Below, piece by piece: positions 51,928 through 62,046 of a stretch of 64,000 bases of DNA. How positions within the stretch are numbered: the first letter of the stretch is position 1; every line of letters starts with the position of its first letter. The stretch comes from Pseudonocardia sp. ICBG1293. Lineage in GTDB: Bacteria > Actinomycetota > Actinomycetes > Mycobacteriales > Pseudonocardiaceae. Both the position numbers and the translations under genes were made by a program. Location of the stretch: assembly GCF_020131355.1 (NCBI RefSeq), contig NZ_JAHLEL010000006.1, positions 496,001 to 560,000 on the forward strand. The letters are read 5' to 3'. A model generated the notes under the pieces. The model did no database searches and was not told the DNA's origin. It saw only the letters and a list, made by a program, of their open reading frames with translations.

Positions 51928-53181
51928 GTGAAGATCGTGGTCGTCGGTGGTGGACCGGCCGGTCTGTACTTCTCGATCCTCGCCCGGCTGCGGTCGGGTG
52001 GGCAGGACGAGATCGTCCTCGCGGAGCGCAACGCGCCCGGCACCGCCTCCGGCTTCGCGGTCACGCTCGGCGAGGACATCCTCGACGAGCTCTTCCGCAC
52101 CGACCCCCTCGGCGCGGAGCGGGTGCGCGCCGCGGCGCACGTGTGGGACTCCCAGGTCGTGGAGGTCTCCGGGCGGCCGGTGCACCTCGGTGGCCGCTAC
52201 GGCTACTCCATCGGCCGCGCGCGGCTGCTGGAGATCCTGGGCGAGCGGGCCCGCCAGGTCGGCGTGAAGCTCCTGTTCGACACGGCCGTCGCCGCGGACG
52301 GGGACACCGCGGGCGACCCGCTGACCGCGGGCGCGGACGTCGTCGTCGCCGCGGACGGGGTGGGGTCCGCGATCCGCGCGGCCCGGGCCGACGCGTTCGG
52401 CACCCGGGTCGAGCACGGCTCGAACCGCTACGTCTGGTTCGGCACGAGCAAGCCGTTCCGGCCGTTCACCTTCGCCTTCGAGAAGACCCACGCCGGCTGG
52501 ATCTGGTTCCACGCCTACCCCGCCGCGGACTGCGTCAGCACCTGCATCGTGGAGTGCACGCCGGAGACCTGGAAGGGCCTCGGGCTCGACACCATGGCGC
52601 CGCAGGAGGCCATGCGGATGCTGGAGGGCGTCTTCGCGCGCTCCCTGGACGGGCACTCGCTCATCGCCCCGCCCGGCATGGGGTCCTCGCCGTGGCTCCA
52701 GTTCCGCGAGGTGCGGAACATGTCCTGGCGCGACGGTAACGTCGTCCTCGCCGGCGACGCGGCCCACACCACGCACTTCGCCATCGGGTCGGGCACCGTG
52801 CTCGCCGTCGCCGACTCGATCGCGCTGGCCGAGGAGCTGTACCCGCGCGGCACCCGCGGCACCGACGACGTCGAGGCCGCACTCGCCGGGTACGACGCCC
52901 GCCGGCGGACCGCGATGGCGCCGATCCAGCGGATGGCCCGGGCCAGCATGGAGTGGTTCGAGACGGTCCCCGAGAGCCTCGACGGCGCCGAGGACGCGCT
53001 CGCGTTCTCCTGGTCGCTGCTCGACCGCCGGCACGACCAGGGCCGGCTCAACGAGCGTCTGCACCGCGCGACGCAGGTCGAGCCGGTCCGTCAGGTCCGC
53101 CGCAGGCTGACCGCGGCCCGCCGGGTCCGGCGGGCCCTGGCCCGCGGGGAGATCACCCCCCGCGAGGCCCTGCACCGCTGA
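51928..53181 (+). CDS. FAD-dependent monooxygenase, second copy
   Basis: This 417-residue paralogue of the upstream gene keeps 'VVGGGPAGLYFSILARLRSG', 'VVAADGVGSAIRAARA' and 'LAGDAAHTTHFAIGSGTVLA'. The substrate-facing part differs ('ADSDSDTFVWDFQPTDAGWM' in copy one against 'TSKPFRPFTFAFEKTHAGWI' here), suggesting different aromatic substrates. GATGGAGG precedes GTG 51928. A 146-base gap from the first copy leaves room for its own promoter. Confidence 0.85.
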   Translation: MKIVVVGGGPAGLYFSILARLRSGGQDEIVLAERNAPGTASGFAVTLGEDILDELFRTDPLGAERVRAAAHVWDSQVVEVSGRPVHLGGRYGYSIGRARLLEILGERARQVGVKLLFDTAVAADGDTAGDPLTAGADVVVAADGVGSAIRAARADAFGTRVEHGSNRYVWFGTSKPFRPFTFAFEKTHAGWIWFHAYPAADCVSTCIVECTPETWKGLGLDTMAPQEAMRMLEGVFARSLDGHSLIAPPGMGSSPWLQFREVRNMSWRDGNVVLAGDAAHTTHFAIGSGTVLAVADSIALAEELYPRGTRGTDDVEAALAGYDARRRTAMAPIQRMARASMEWFETVPESLDGAEDALAFSWSLLDRRHDQGRLNERLHRATQVEPVRQVRRRLTAARRVRRALARGEITPREALHR

Positions 53182-53202
53182 GCCGCCCCCGGCGGGGCCG
53201 GC

Positions 53203-54684
53203 TCAGTCCCGGTCCCGCCCGGCGGCGGACTCCCGCGCCAGGAACGAGTGCGTGCGGCCGTAGACGGCGTAGACCAGCAGTCCGAGCACCAGCCAGCCGA
53301 CGAACCGGATCCAGGTGTCCAGGTTCAGGTTGAGCATCAGGTACAGGCAGGCGACGGCGGTCAGCGCGGGCACGACCGGGGAGAACGGGACCCTGAACGG
53401 CCGCTCCAGGTCCGGGCGGGTCCGGCGCAGCACCGGCACCGCGACCGCCACGATGATCATCGCCGAGAGCGCGCCGATCGACACCATGTCGGCGAGTGCG
53501 GTGATCGGGGTGAACGCCGCGATCACCGCGCAGACGACGCCGCCGATGATCGTCATGCGGTGCGGGGTGCCCCACCGCGGGTGTGCGGTGCCGATGGCCT
53601 CGGGCAGCAGCCCGTCGCGGCCCATCGCGAAGCCGATCCGGCCGATCGTCACCAGCTCCACCATCATCACCGAGGTCAGACCGGTCACCGCGCCGAGCGC
53701 GATCAGCGCCCCCACCCACGGCAGCCCGACGCCGGCGAACGCCGACGCCAGCGGGGCTCCGGTGTCGATCTCGGTGTAGGGGACCATCCCGGTGAGCACC
53801 AGCGAGACGCCGACGTAGAGCACCGCGCAGACGGCGAGCGCGCCGAGCAGGCCGATCTTCAGGTCGCGGTCGGGGCGCTTCGCCTCCTCGCCGAGGTTGG
53901 CCAGCGCCTCGAAACCGGTGTAGGCGAAGAAGACCACCGCGGCCGCGGTGAGCATGCCGCCGACGCCGAACACGGTCGGTGCGAGCCCGAACACCCCGGA
54001 GATGATCGGCTGGGTGAACACCGAGCCGCCGTCGTCGGGGGCCTGGGCCGGCGGGATGAACGGCTGCAGGTTGGCCGGGTCGACGTAGAACACGCCGACC
54101 GCGAGGATCAGCACGCACACCGCGAGCTTCACCAGCACCAGCAGGTTGGTCAGCCGGGCCGACTGCTGGATCCCGGCGACGGCGACGACGGTCAGCACGG
54201 CGATGATCAGGACCGCGCCGACGTTGACGGTCGCGTCCTCCCCGAACCAGGCCGAGGGCAGCCCGAACAGCGACGTCAGGTAGCCCGACCAGCTGCGCGA
54301 GACCACCGCGAGCCCGAGGCCGAACTCCAGCAGCAGGTCCCAGCCGATGATCCAGGCGAACACCTCGCCGAGGGTGGCGAAGGCGTAGGTGTAGGCCGAC
54401 CCGGCGGTCGGGACCGAGGAGGCCAGCTCGGCGTAGCAGACGGCGGCGAGCCCGGCGACGACCGCACCGATCAGGAACGACAGCGTCACCGCGGGGCCCG
54501 CGTGCTGCTGGGCCTCCACCCCGGCCAGGGTGAAGATGCCGGTCCCGATGATGATGCCGACCCCGAAGCCGACCAGGTCGCGGGCCTTGAGCGTGCGCTT
54601 GAGCGGGGTGCCCCCTCCGTCACCGCCACCGCCCGCGGATCCGTCACCGGACCTGCTCCGGGCCAGGATCCGTTCCACCGGCAT
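53203..54684 (-). CDS. Amino-acid permease (APC family, CAT-like)
   Basis: This 493-residue protein has 12-14 helices and begins after a Gly-rich linker with 'ARDLVGFGVGIIIGTGIFTL', the APC signature. The later 'FFAYTGFEALANLGEEAKRP' is typical of cationic amino-acid (CAT) members. ATG 54684 is used; GTG 54702 adds 6 residues. It is convergent with the monooxygenase (21-base gap). The transported amino acid is not certain. Confidence 0.88.
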   Translation of the reverse strand: MPVERILARSRSGDGSAGGGGDGGGTPLKRTLKARDLVGFGVGIIIGTGIFTLAGVEAQQHAGPAVTLSFLIGAVVAGLAAVCYAELASSVPTAGSAYTYAFATLGEVFAWIIGWDLLLEFGLGLAVVSRSWSGYLTSLFGLPSAWFGEDATVNVGAVLIIAVLTVVAVAGIQQSARLTNLLVLVKLAVCVLILAVGVFYVDPANLQPFIPPAQAPDDGGSVFTQPIISGVFGLAPTVFGVGGMLTAAAVVFFAYTGFEALANLGEEAKRPDRDLKIGLLGALAVCAVLYVGVSLVLTGMVPYTEIDTGAPLASAFAGVGLPWVGALIALGAVTGLTSVMMVELVTIGRIGFAMGRDGLLPEAIGTAHPRWGTPHRMTIIGGVVCAVIAAFTPITALADMVSIGALSAMIIVAVAVPVLRRTRPDLERPFRVPFSPVVPALTAVACLYLMLNLNLDTWIRFVGWLVLGLLVYAVYGRTHSFLARESAAGRDRD

Positions 54685-54855
54685 CGTGCGCGTCCAGCCC
54701 ACCCCGCCACCCCCACTCGTCGTCGGTCGGTCGATCGTTGCGGCACGGTATGTCGGCGGCGCGGTGCCCTGCCGGTCGGGGCGGCCGGAACCTGAAAATC
54801 CTGTGTGAACCCCGCGTCCTCCCTGTCCGGTTCGTCGATCGGCGGTGCACCATCG

Positions 54856-55884
54856 ATGACGGGACGGCTGTCGGGTCGTCCACGACCGGAGAGGCCCGTG
54901 TCCCGACCTGCGCACCGCCCTCGGCGGTTCTCCCGCGCCCGCGCGCTGACGGCCGCGGTCGTGACGGCGGCAGTGGTGGTGGCGCCCGCGCTCTGGGGCG
55001 CCGCCGGTGCCGCCCCCGGCGGTGCCACCCCGCACCCCGCGCAGCACCAGAGCGCACCGACCGACGCCGACCCCGGTCCCCGCGCCCCCGCGCCCGACGC
55101 CGACGCCGACGGCTCCGGCGACGGCGACGGGACGCCCGGGCCGGGCACGCTGCGCGAGCTGCTCGCGGCGATCACCGGCTCGGCCACCGCCGACCCGCTC
55201 GACCTCGCGCCCGGAACGCTGTCGGTGGACCGGGAGGGCGAGGACGGCCTCACCGTCAACTGGGCCCTGCTCGACACCGGGGACGGCCGCTGGACCGGCT
55301 CGGCGGACGCGGCGACCGACCGGTCCGAGGCCGAGTCGACGATCAAGGCGTGGCTGGCGGCCGACACCCTGCGCGCCGCCGCGGGCCGCCCGGTGACGGC
55401 CGGTACGCGTGCCGACATCGCCGCCGCCGTCCGCGCCTCGGACGACGACGCCGCCGAGCGTCTCTACCGCGCGCTCGGCCGGGACGCGAGCACCGCGCGG
55501 CTGGGACCGGAGTGCGGGGTGGACGTGGCGACGTCGCGGCCGGGGTGGTGGTCCTACACCCAGCTCACCGCCCTGGACGCCGCCCGGATCCTGGCCTGCG
55601 TGCGCGACCGCGCGCCGGAGTGGCCCGGCGGCGAGGCTCTGCTCGCCGATCTCGACGCCGTCACCCCGGACGGTCGCTCGGGGATCCGTGACGTGCTGCC
55701 CGGTGCCGTCGCGGAGAAGAACGGCTGGGCCCTGCACGGTGCCGACGGGTGGAACGTGCACTGCGTCCTGGCCTGGGAGGACCGCGCCCTCGCGGTGCTC
55801 ACCACCTATCCCGCCGAGCGGGGCGTCGAGTACGGCTGGGCCGTGTGCCGCGACGTCGCGGCGGACGTGCTCGCCGCGTCCTGA
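54856..55884 (+). CDS. Exported serine-hydrolase-like protein (beta-lactamase fold)
   Basis: This 342-residue protein has an Arg-rich N-terminus and a signal helix ('RALTAAVVTAAVVVAPALWG', about residues 33-53), then a Pro/Asp-rich linker (60-95). The domain shows 'STIKAWLAADTLR', matching the SxxK start of a penicillin-binding fold, and a late 'EKNGWALHGADGWNVHC' similar to the KTG strand region of class A beta-lactamase relatives. The middle SDN-like motif is less clear ('SDDDAAERLYRALG'). It may be a non-canonical serine hydrolase acting on cell wall. GTG 54898 is an alternative start. Confidence 0.65.
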   Translation: MTGRLSGRPRPERPVSRPAHRPRRFSRARALTAAVVTAAVVVAPALWGAAGAAPGGATPHPAQHQSAPTDADPGPRAPAPDADADGSGDGDGTPGPGTLRELLAAITGSATADPLDLAPGTLSVDREGEDGLTVNWALLDTGDGRWTGSADAATDRSEAESTIKAWLAADTLRAAAGRPVTAGTRADIAAAVRASDDDAAERLYRALGRDASTARLGPECGVDVATSRPGWWSYTQLTALDAARILACVRDRAPEWPGGEALLADLDAVTPDGRSGIRDVLPGAVAEKNGWALHGADGWNVHCVLAWEDRALAVLTTYPAERGVEYGWAVCRDVAADVLAAS

Positions 55885-55918
55885 GCAGTGGTTTCGGCGT
55901 CCGCGACATCGGGGAACC

Positions 55919-55932
55919 GTTCGTCACCGAAC
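55919..55932. promoter_or_regulatory. Inverted repeat upstream of the Clp ATPase gene
   Basis: GTTCG and CGAAC are separated by TCAC, 17 bases upstream of the start codon. Clp genes in actinobacteria are often controlled by ClgR or HspR, and this could be such a site, but it does not match a remembered consensus closely. Confidence 0.3.
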
Positions 55933-55948
55933 CGACGAGAGGTGGACG

Positions 55949-58462
<2,514 letters not shown>

Positions 58463-58482
58463 CGGACCCCTCCACCGGTTAT

Positions 58483-58502
58483 CGCATGCGTATATGTGCA
58501 TG
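58483..58502. promoter_or_regulatory. Operator-like site upstream of the CDF metal exporter
   Basis: CATGC and GCATG flank GTATATGT (58485-58502), 12 bases upstream of the start codon and in an AT-rich island. ArsR-type metal sensors bind such short symmetric AT-rich sites. Its left half also fits the LacI half-site of the island, probably by chance. Confidence 0.4.
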
Positions 58503-58514
58503 TATGGTGCGGGC

Positions 58515-59438
58515 ATGGGGCACGGACACGGCGGCGGGTCGGGCCACGGGCACGTCGGGGCCGGTACCGACCGGCGCCGGCTGGCCACGGCGCTGGGCGT
58601 CACGCTGGTCACGGCGGTCCTCGGCGCGGCGGGTGCGGTGTACACCGGCTCGCTCGCGCTGCTGGCCGACCTCGGCCACCTGCTGACCGACGCGGGCGCC
58701 CTGGCCGCCGCGCTGATCGCGAGTGTGCTCGCCGCGTGTCCGGCGACGACGTCGCGGACCTACGGGATGGGCCGGGCGGAGGTGCTGGTCGCCGCCCTCA
58801 ACGCGCTGACCCTCGTCGCGGTCGTCGTGTGGGTCGGGGTGGAGGCCGTGCAACGGCTGTTCTCGCCCGCCGAGATCCCCGGGCTGCCGCTGCTGGTCAT
58901 CGGGGTGCTCGGGCTGATCGGCAACCTCGTGTCGCTGGCCGTGCTCGCCGGGGGCGACCGCGGCAACATGAACATGCGGGGCGCCATGCTGCACGTGCTC
59001 GGCGACGCGCTCGGCTCGGTCGGGGTGCTCGCCGCGGCCGTCGTGCTGATGACGACCGGCTGGCCCTACGCCGACACGATCGCCTCGCTGTTCATCGTCG
59101 CGCTGGTCCTCCCGCGCGCGGTCGCGCTGTTGCGCGAGGCGGCGCACGTGCTGCTGGAGGGCGCGCCCAAGGGGGTCGACGCCCAGGAGGTCAAGGCGGC
59201 GCTGCTGGCCGTGGACGGGGTGGCCGACGTCCACGACCTGCACGTGTGGGCGATCAACGACCGCACCCCCGCGATGTCGGCGCACGTCGTCGTCGACGAG
59301 GAGGTGTCCGCACACTGCGGGGACACCTCGGTGCTCGACCGGGCCGGGCACGTGCTGCGGGAGAGGTTCGGCCTCGACCACTCCACCCTGCAGGTCGAGC
59401 ACGCCGCCCACACCGGGCACGAGAACCACTGCGGCTGA
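58515..59438 (+). CDS. Cation diffusion facilitator metal exporter
   Basis: This 307-residue protein has a His-rich N-terminus ('GHGHGGGSGHGHVGAG'), six helices, and metal-site motifs His-x3-Asp in helix 2 ('LGHLLTDAGAL') and helix 5 ('LHVLGDALGSVGV'). The cytoplasmic domain (about 210-307) ends with His-rich 'HAAHTGHENHCG'. CDF proteins expel zinc, cobalt or cadmium in exchange for protons. ATG 58515 starts directly at the His-rich part. Confidence 0.9.
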   Translation: MGHGHGGGSGHGHVGAGTDRRRLATALGVTLVTAVLGAAGAVYTGSLALLADLGHLLTDAGALAAALIASVLAACPATTSRTYGMGRAEVLVAALNALTLVAVVVWVGVEAVQRLFSPAEIPGLPLLVIGVLGLIGNLVSLAVLAGGDRGNMNMRGAMLHVLGDALGSVGVLAAAVVLMTTGWPYADTIASLFIVALVLPRAVALLREAAHVLLEGAPKGVDAQEVKAALLAVDGVADVHDLHVWAINDRTPAMSAHVVVDEEVSAHCGDTSVLDRAGHVLRERFGLDHSTLQVEHAAHTGHENHCG

Positions 59439-59476
59439 CCCGCGGTGACCCACCGCCGTCCGGGGTAGTCCCCGGC

Positions 59477-60613
59477 ATGCCGCACCTGTTCAGCCCGTAC
59501 ACGCTCCGGGGCGTGACCCTGCGCAACCGGATCGCGATGTCGCCGATGACGATGTACCGCTCGCGGGGCGGGCACATGGGTGACTTCCACCTGATGCACC
59601 TGGGTGCCCGGGCGGCGGGCGGGTTCGGTCTGGTCTTCGGCGAGCAGATCGCCGTCACCGCCGAGGGCCGCACCTCGGTGCACTGCGCCGGGCTGTGGGA
59701 CGACGACCAGGTCCCCGGTCACGCACGGGTCGTCGCGATGGTCGAGGCGATGGGCGGTGTGGCCGCGGTGCAGCTCGCCCACACCGGGCGCAAGGGCAGC
59801 GAGCAGCTGCCGTGGGAGGGCAAGGCCCAGCTGCCGCCCGAGCACCCCGACGGCTGGCCGACCTCCGGGCCGTCACCGGTGCCCTTCGGCGGTCCGAAGC
59901 ACGGCCACCCGGTGCACGAGCTCACCGTGGGCGAGATCCACGGCCTGCACCGCTCCTGGGCGGACGCGGCCCGGCGCGCCGCCGAGGCGGGCTACCGGTG
60001 GGTCGAGCTGCACTTCGCGCACGGCTACCTCGGGTCCAGCTTCTTCTCGCCGATCGCCAACCGGCGCACCGACGCCTACGGCGGCAGCCTGGAGAACCGC
60101 GCCCGGTTCCTGCTCGAGGCGATCGACGCCGTCCGCGAGGTGTGGCCCGAGGAGTACCCGCTCACCATGCGGCTGGGTGCCGACGACCTGCACCCCGACG
60201 GCACCCGGTTCGACGACGCGGTCACCGCGATCGGGTGGATGCGCGAGCACGGTCTCGACCTGGCCGACCTGTCCTTCGGCGGGAACACCCCCGACTCGCA
60301 CGACGGCATGCGGGGTGAGCAGGGTGCCTGGGTGGAGCGCGCCCGCCGGATCCGCTCCGAGGTCGGGATCCCGGTCGCCGCGAGCTGGAACCTCAGGGTG
60401 CCGCGGACCGCCGACGACGCCGTCCGCTCCGGTGCGCTCGACGTCGTCCTGCTCGGACGGCCCGCGCTGGCGAACCCGCACTGGCCGGTGTGGGCCGCCC
60501 GCGAGCTCGGCCACGACGACCCGTTCTCCCTCGTCCCCGAGGACTACGCCTGGTGGCTGCGGACCATGCGTGGCCACGCGCCGAGCATCGGATGGCCGCA
60601 GCCGGCGCCGTGA
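59477..60613 (+). CDS. Old yellow enzyme-type flavin oxidoreductase, first copy
   Basis: This 378-residue FMN barrel protein begins 'LFSPYTLRGVTLRNRIAMSP' and has 'VQLAHTGRKGSE', 'VELHFAHGYLGSSFFSPIAN' and 'RRTDAYGGSLENR', all OYE-family signatures. OYEs reduce activated C=C bonds, and the barrel is also the C-terminal half of 2-aminobenzoyl-CoA monooxygenase/reductase, whose N-terminal half resembles the FAD enzymes at 50546-53181. It starts 38 bases after the CDF gene. Confidence 0.87.
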   Translation: MPHLFSPYTLRGVTLRNRIAMSPMTMYRSRGGHMGDFHLMHLGARAAGGFGLVFGEQIAVTAEGRTSVHCAGLWDDDQVPGHARVVAMVEAMGGVAAVQLAHTGRKGSEQLPWEGKAQLPPEHPDGWPTSGPSPVPFGGPKHGHPVHELTVGEIHGLHRSWADAARRAAEAGYRWVELHFAHGYLGSSFFSPIANRRTDAYGGSLENRARFLLEAIDAVREVWPEEYPLTMRLGADDLHPDGTRFDDAVTAIGWMREHGLDLADLSFGGNTPDSHDGMRGEQGAWVERARRIRSEVGIPVAASWNLRVPRTADDAVRSGALDVVLLGRPALANPHWPVWAARELGHDDPFSLVPEDYAWWLRTMRGHAPSIGWPQPAP

Positions 60614-60705
60614 CCGCGTCCGGCTCCGAGCGGCACCGGATCGCCGCGGTCCGGGCCCGCACGCCGCGCGCTGCACCGATCGGCGCACCCCGCGCCGCCG
60701 TCCGG

Positions 60706-60744
60706 GTCCCCTCACGGCGGGGGCCCGCCCCGCTGTGAGGGGAC
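60706..60744 (+). terminator. Hairpin between the two OYE genes
   Basis: GTCCCCTCAC and GTGAGGGGAC (10-base perfect arms, extendable by GCGGGG/CCCCGC with one mismatch) lie 92 bases after the first OYE stop. It fits a terminator and means the two copies are probably transcribed apart. Confidence 0.65.
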
Positions 60745-60827
60745 CGTTACCGGACGGGAACCGCAGGTCATCCGGGCGTGACGGCGCCACGGAACGGTGG
60801 TGCACGACCGACCCCCGAGGAGTGACC

Positions 60828-62000
60828 GTGCCGGACCTGTTCAGCCCCTACACGCTCAAGGGCGTGACCCTGCGCAACCGCATCGCCATGTCGCCGATGA
60901 CGATGTACCGCTCGACCGACGGCAGGATGAACGATTTCCACCTCATGTACCTCGGTGCGCGCGCCGCCGGCGGGTTCGGGCTGGTCTTCCCCGAACAGGT
61001 CGCGATCGCTCCCGAGGGCCGCACCACACCGCACTGCGCCGGGATCTACGACGACGACCTGATCGAGGGACACGCGCGGGTCACCGCGATGATCAGCGAG
61101 ATGGGCGCGGTGCCGGCGATCCAGCTCGGCCACACCGGGCGCAACGGCAGCGAGCTCAAGCCCTGGGTGGCGAACGAGCTGGGCCGTCAGCTCCCGCCCG
61201 AGCACCCCGAGGGCTGGCAGGTCGTCGGCCCGTCGGACGTCCCCTACGGCTTCGGCAAGCGCCCCTACCCGGTGCACGCGCTCACCGTGGAGGAGATCAA
61301 GGACGTGCACCGGCACTACGCCGACGCCGCCCGCCGTGCCGCCGACGCCGGGTACCGGTGGCTGGAGATGCACTTCGCCCACGGCTACCTCGGCGCCAGC
61401 TTCTACTCCCCGCTGGCCAACCGGCGCACCGACGCCTACGGCGGCAGCAAGGCCAACCGGGCCCGCTTCCTGCTGGAGGCGATGGACGCCGTGCGCGAGG
61501 TCTGGCCGGAGGAGTACCCGCTGACCTTCCGCCTGGGCGCCGACGACTACCACCCCGACGGCGTGCAGTGGGAGGACTCGATCGAGGTGGTCGGGTGGCT
61601 CGCCGAGCACGGCGCCGACATGGCCGACCGGTCCTTCGGCGGCAACACCGACGACATGCGCGACCCGCACTTCCCGCACGTCTCGGCCTGGGTCGAGCGC
61701 GGCGCCCTGGTGCGCCGGGAGATCGGCATCCCGGTCGCGGTCAGCTGGAACCTCGGCATCCCCGCCAACGCCGACCGCGCGATCCGCGAGGAGAAGCTCG
61801 ACCTGGTGCTGCTGGGCCGCCCGGCCCTGGCGAACGCGCACTGGCCGGTGTGGGCCGCCCGCGAGCTCGGCCACGACGACCCGTTCTCGCTGGTCCCCGA
61901 GGACTGGAGCTGGTGGCTGTCGAACTTCCGGGGGCACGACGCGAGCATCGGCTGGCCCGCCCCGTCCACCGGGCCGGAGCAGCACCTGCGCTCGGCCTGA
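60828..62000 (+). CDS. Old yellow enzyme-type flavin oxidoreductase, second copy
   Basis: This 390-residue paralogue of the upstream OYE shares long blocks ('RRTDAYGGS', 'ALANAHWPVWAARELGHDD') but differs in loops near the active site: 'IQLGHTGRNGSELKPWVANE' here against 'VQLAHTGRKGSEQLPWEGKA' in the first copy. It is probably the product of an older duplication with a changed substrate. GAGGAGTGACC precedes GTG 60828. Its own promoter should lie between the hairpin and the start. Confidence 0.87.
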   Translation: MPDLFSPYTLKGVTLRNRIAMSPMTMYRSTDGRMNDFHLMYLGARAAGGFGLVFPEQVAIAPEGRTTPHCAGIYDDDLIEGHARVTAMISEMGAVPAIQLGHTGRNGSELKPWVANELGRQLPPEHPEGWQVVGPSDVPYGFGKRPYPVHALTVEEIKDVHRHYADAARRAADAGYRWLEMHFAHGYLGASFYSPLANRRTDAYGGSKANRARFLLEAMDAVREVWPEEYPLTFRLGADDYHPDGVQWEDSIEVVGWLAEHGADMADRSFGGNTDDMRDPHFPHVSAWVERGALVRREIGIPVAVSWNLGIPANADRAIREEKLDLVLLGRPALANAHWPVWAARELGHDDPFSLVPEDWSWWLSNFRGHDASIGWPAPSTGPEQHLRSA

Positions 62001-62046
62001 GCGGTCACCGGCCGCGGCGTCGCCCCGCCGCGGCCGGTCGACCGGC

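Noticed and set aside
58483..58496. Fifth LacI-type operator at the CDF gene
   Set aside because: The right half has an extra base (GTATATG), the gene is a metal exporter, and the site makes a better separate palindrome.
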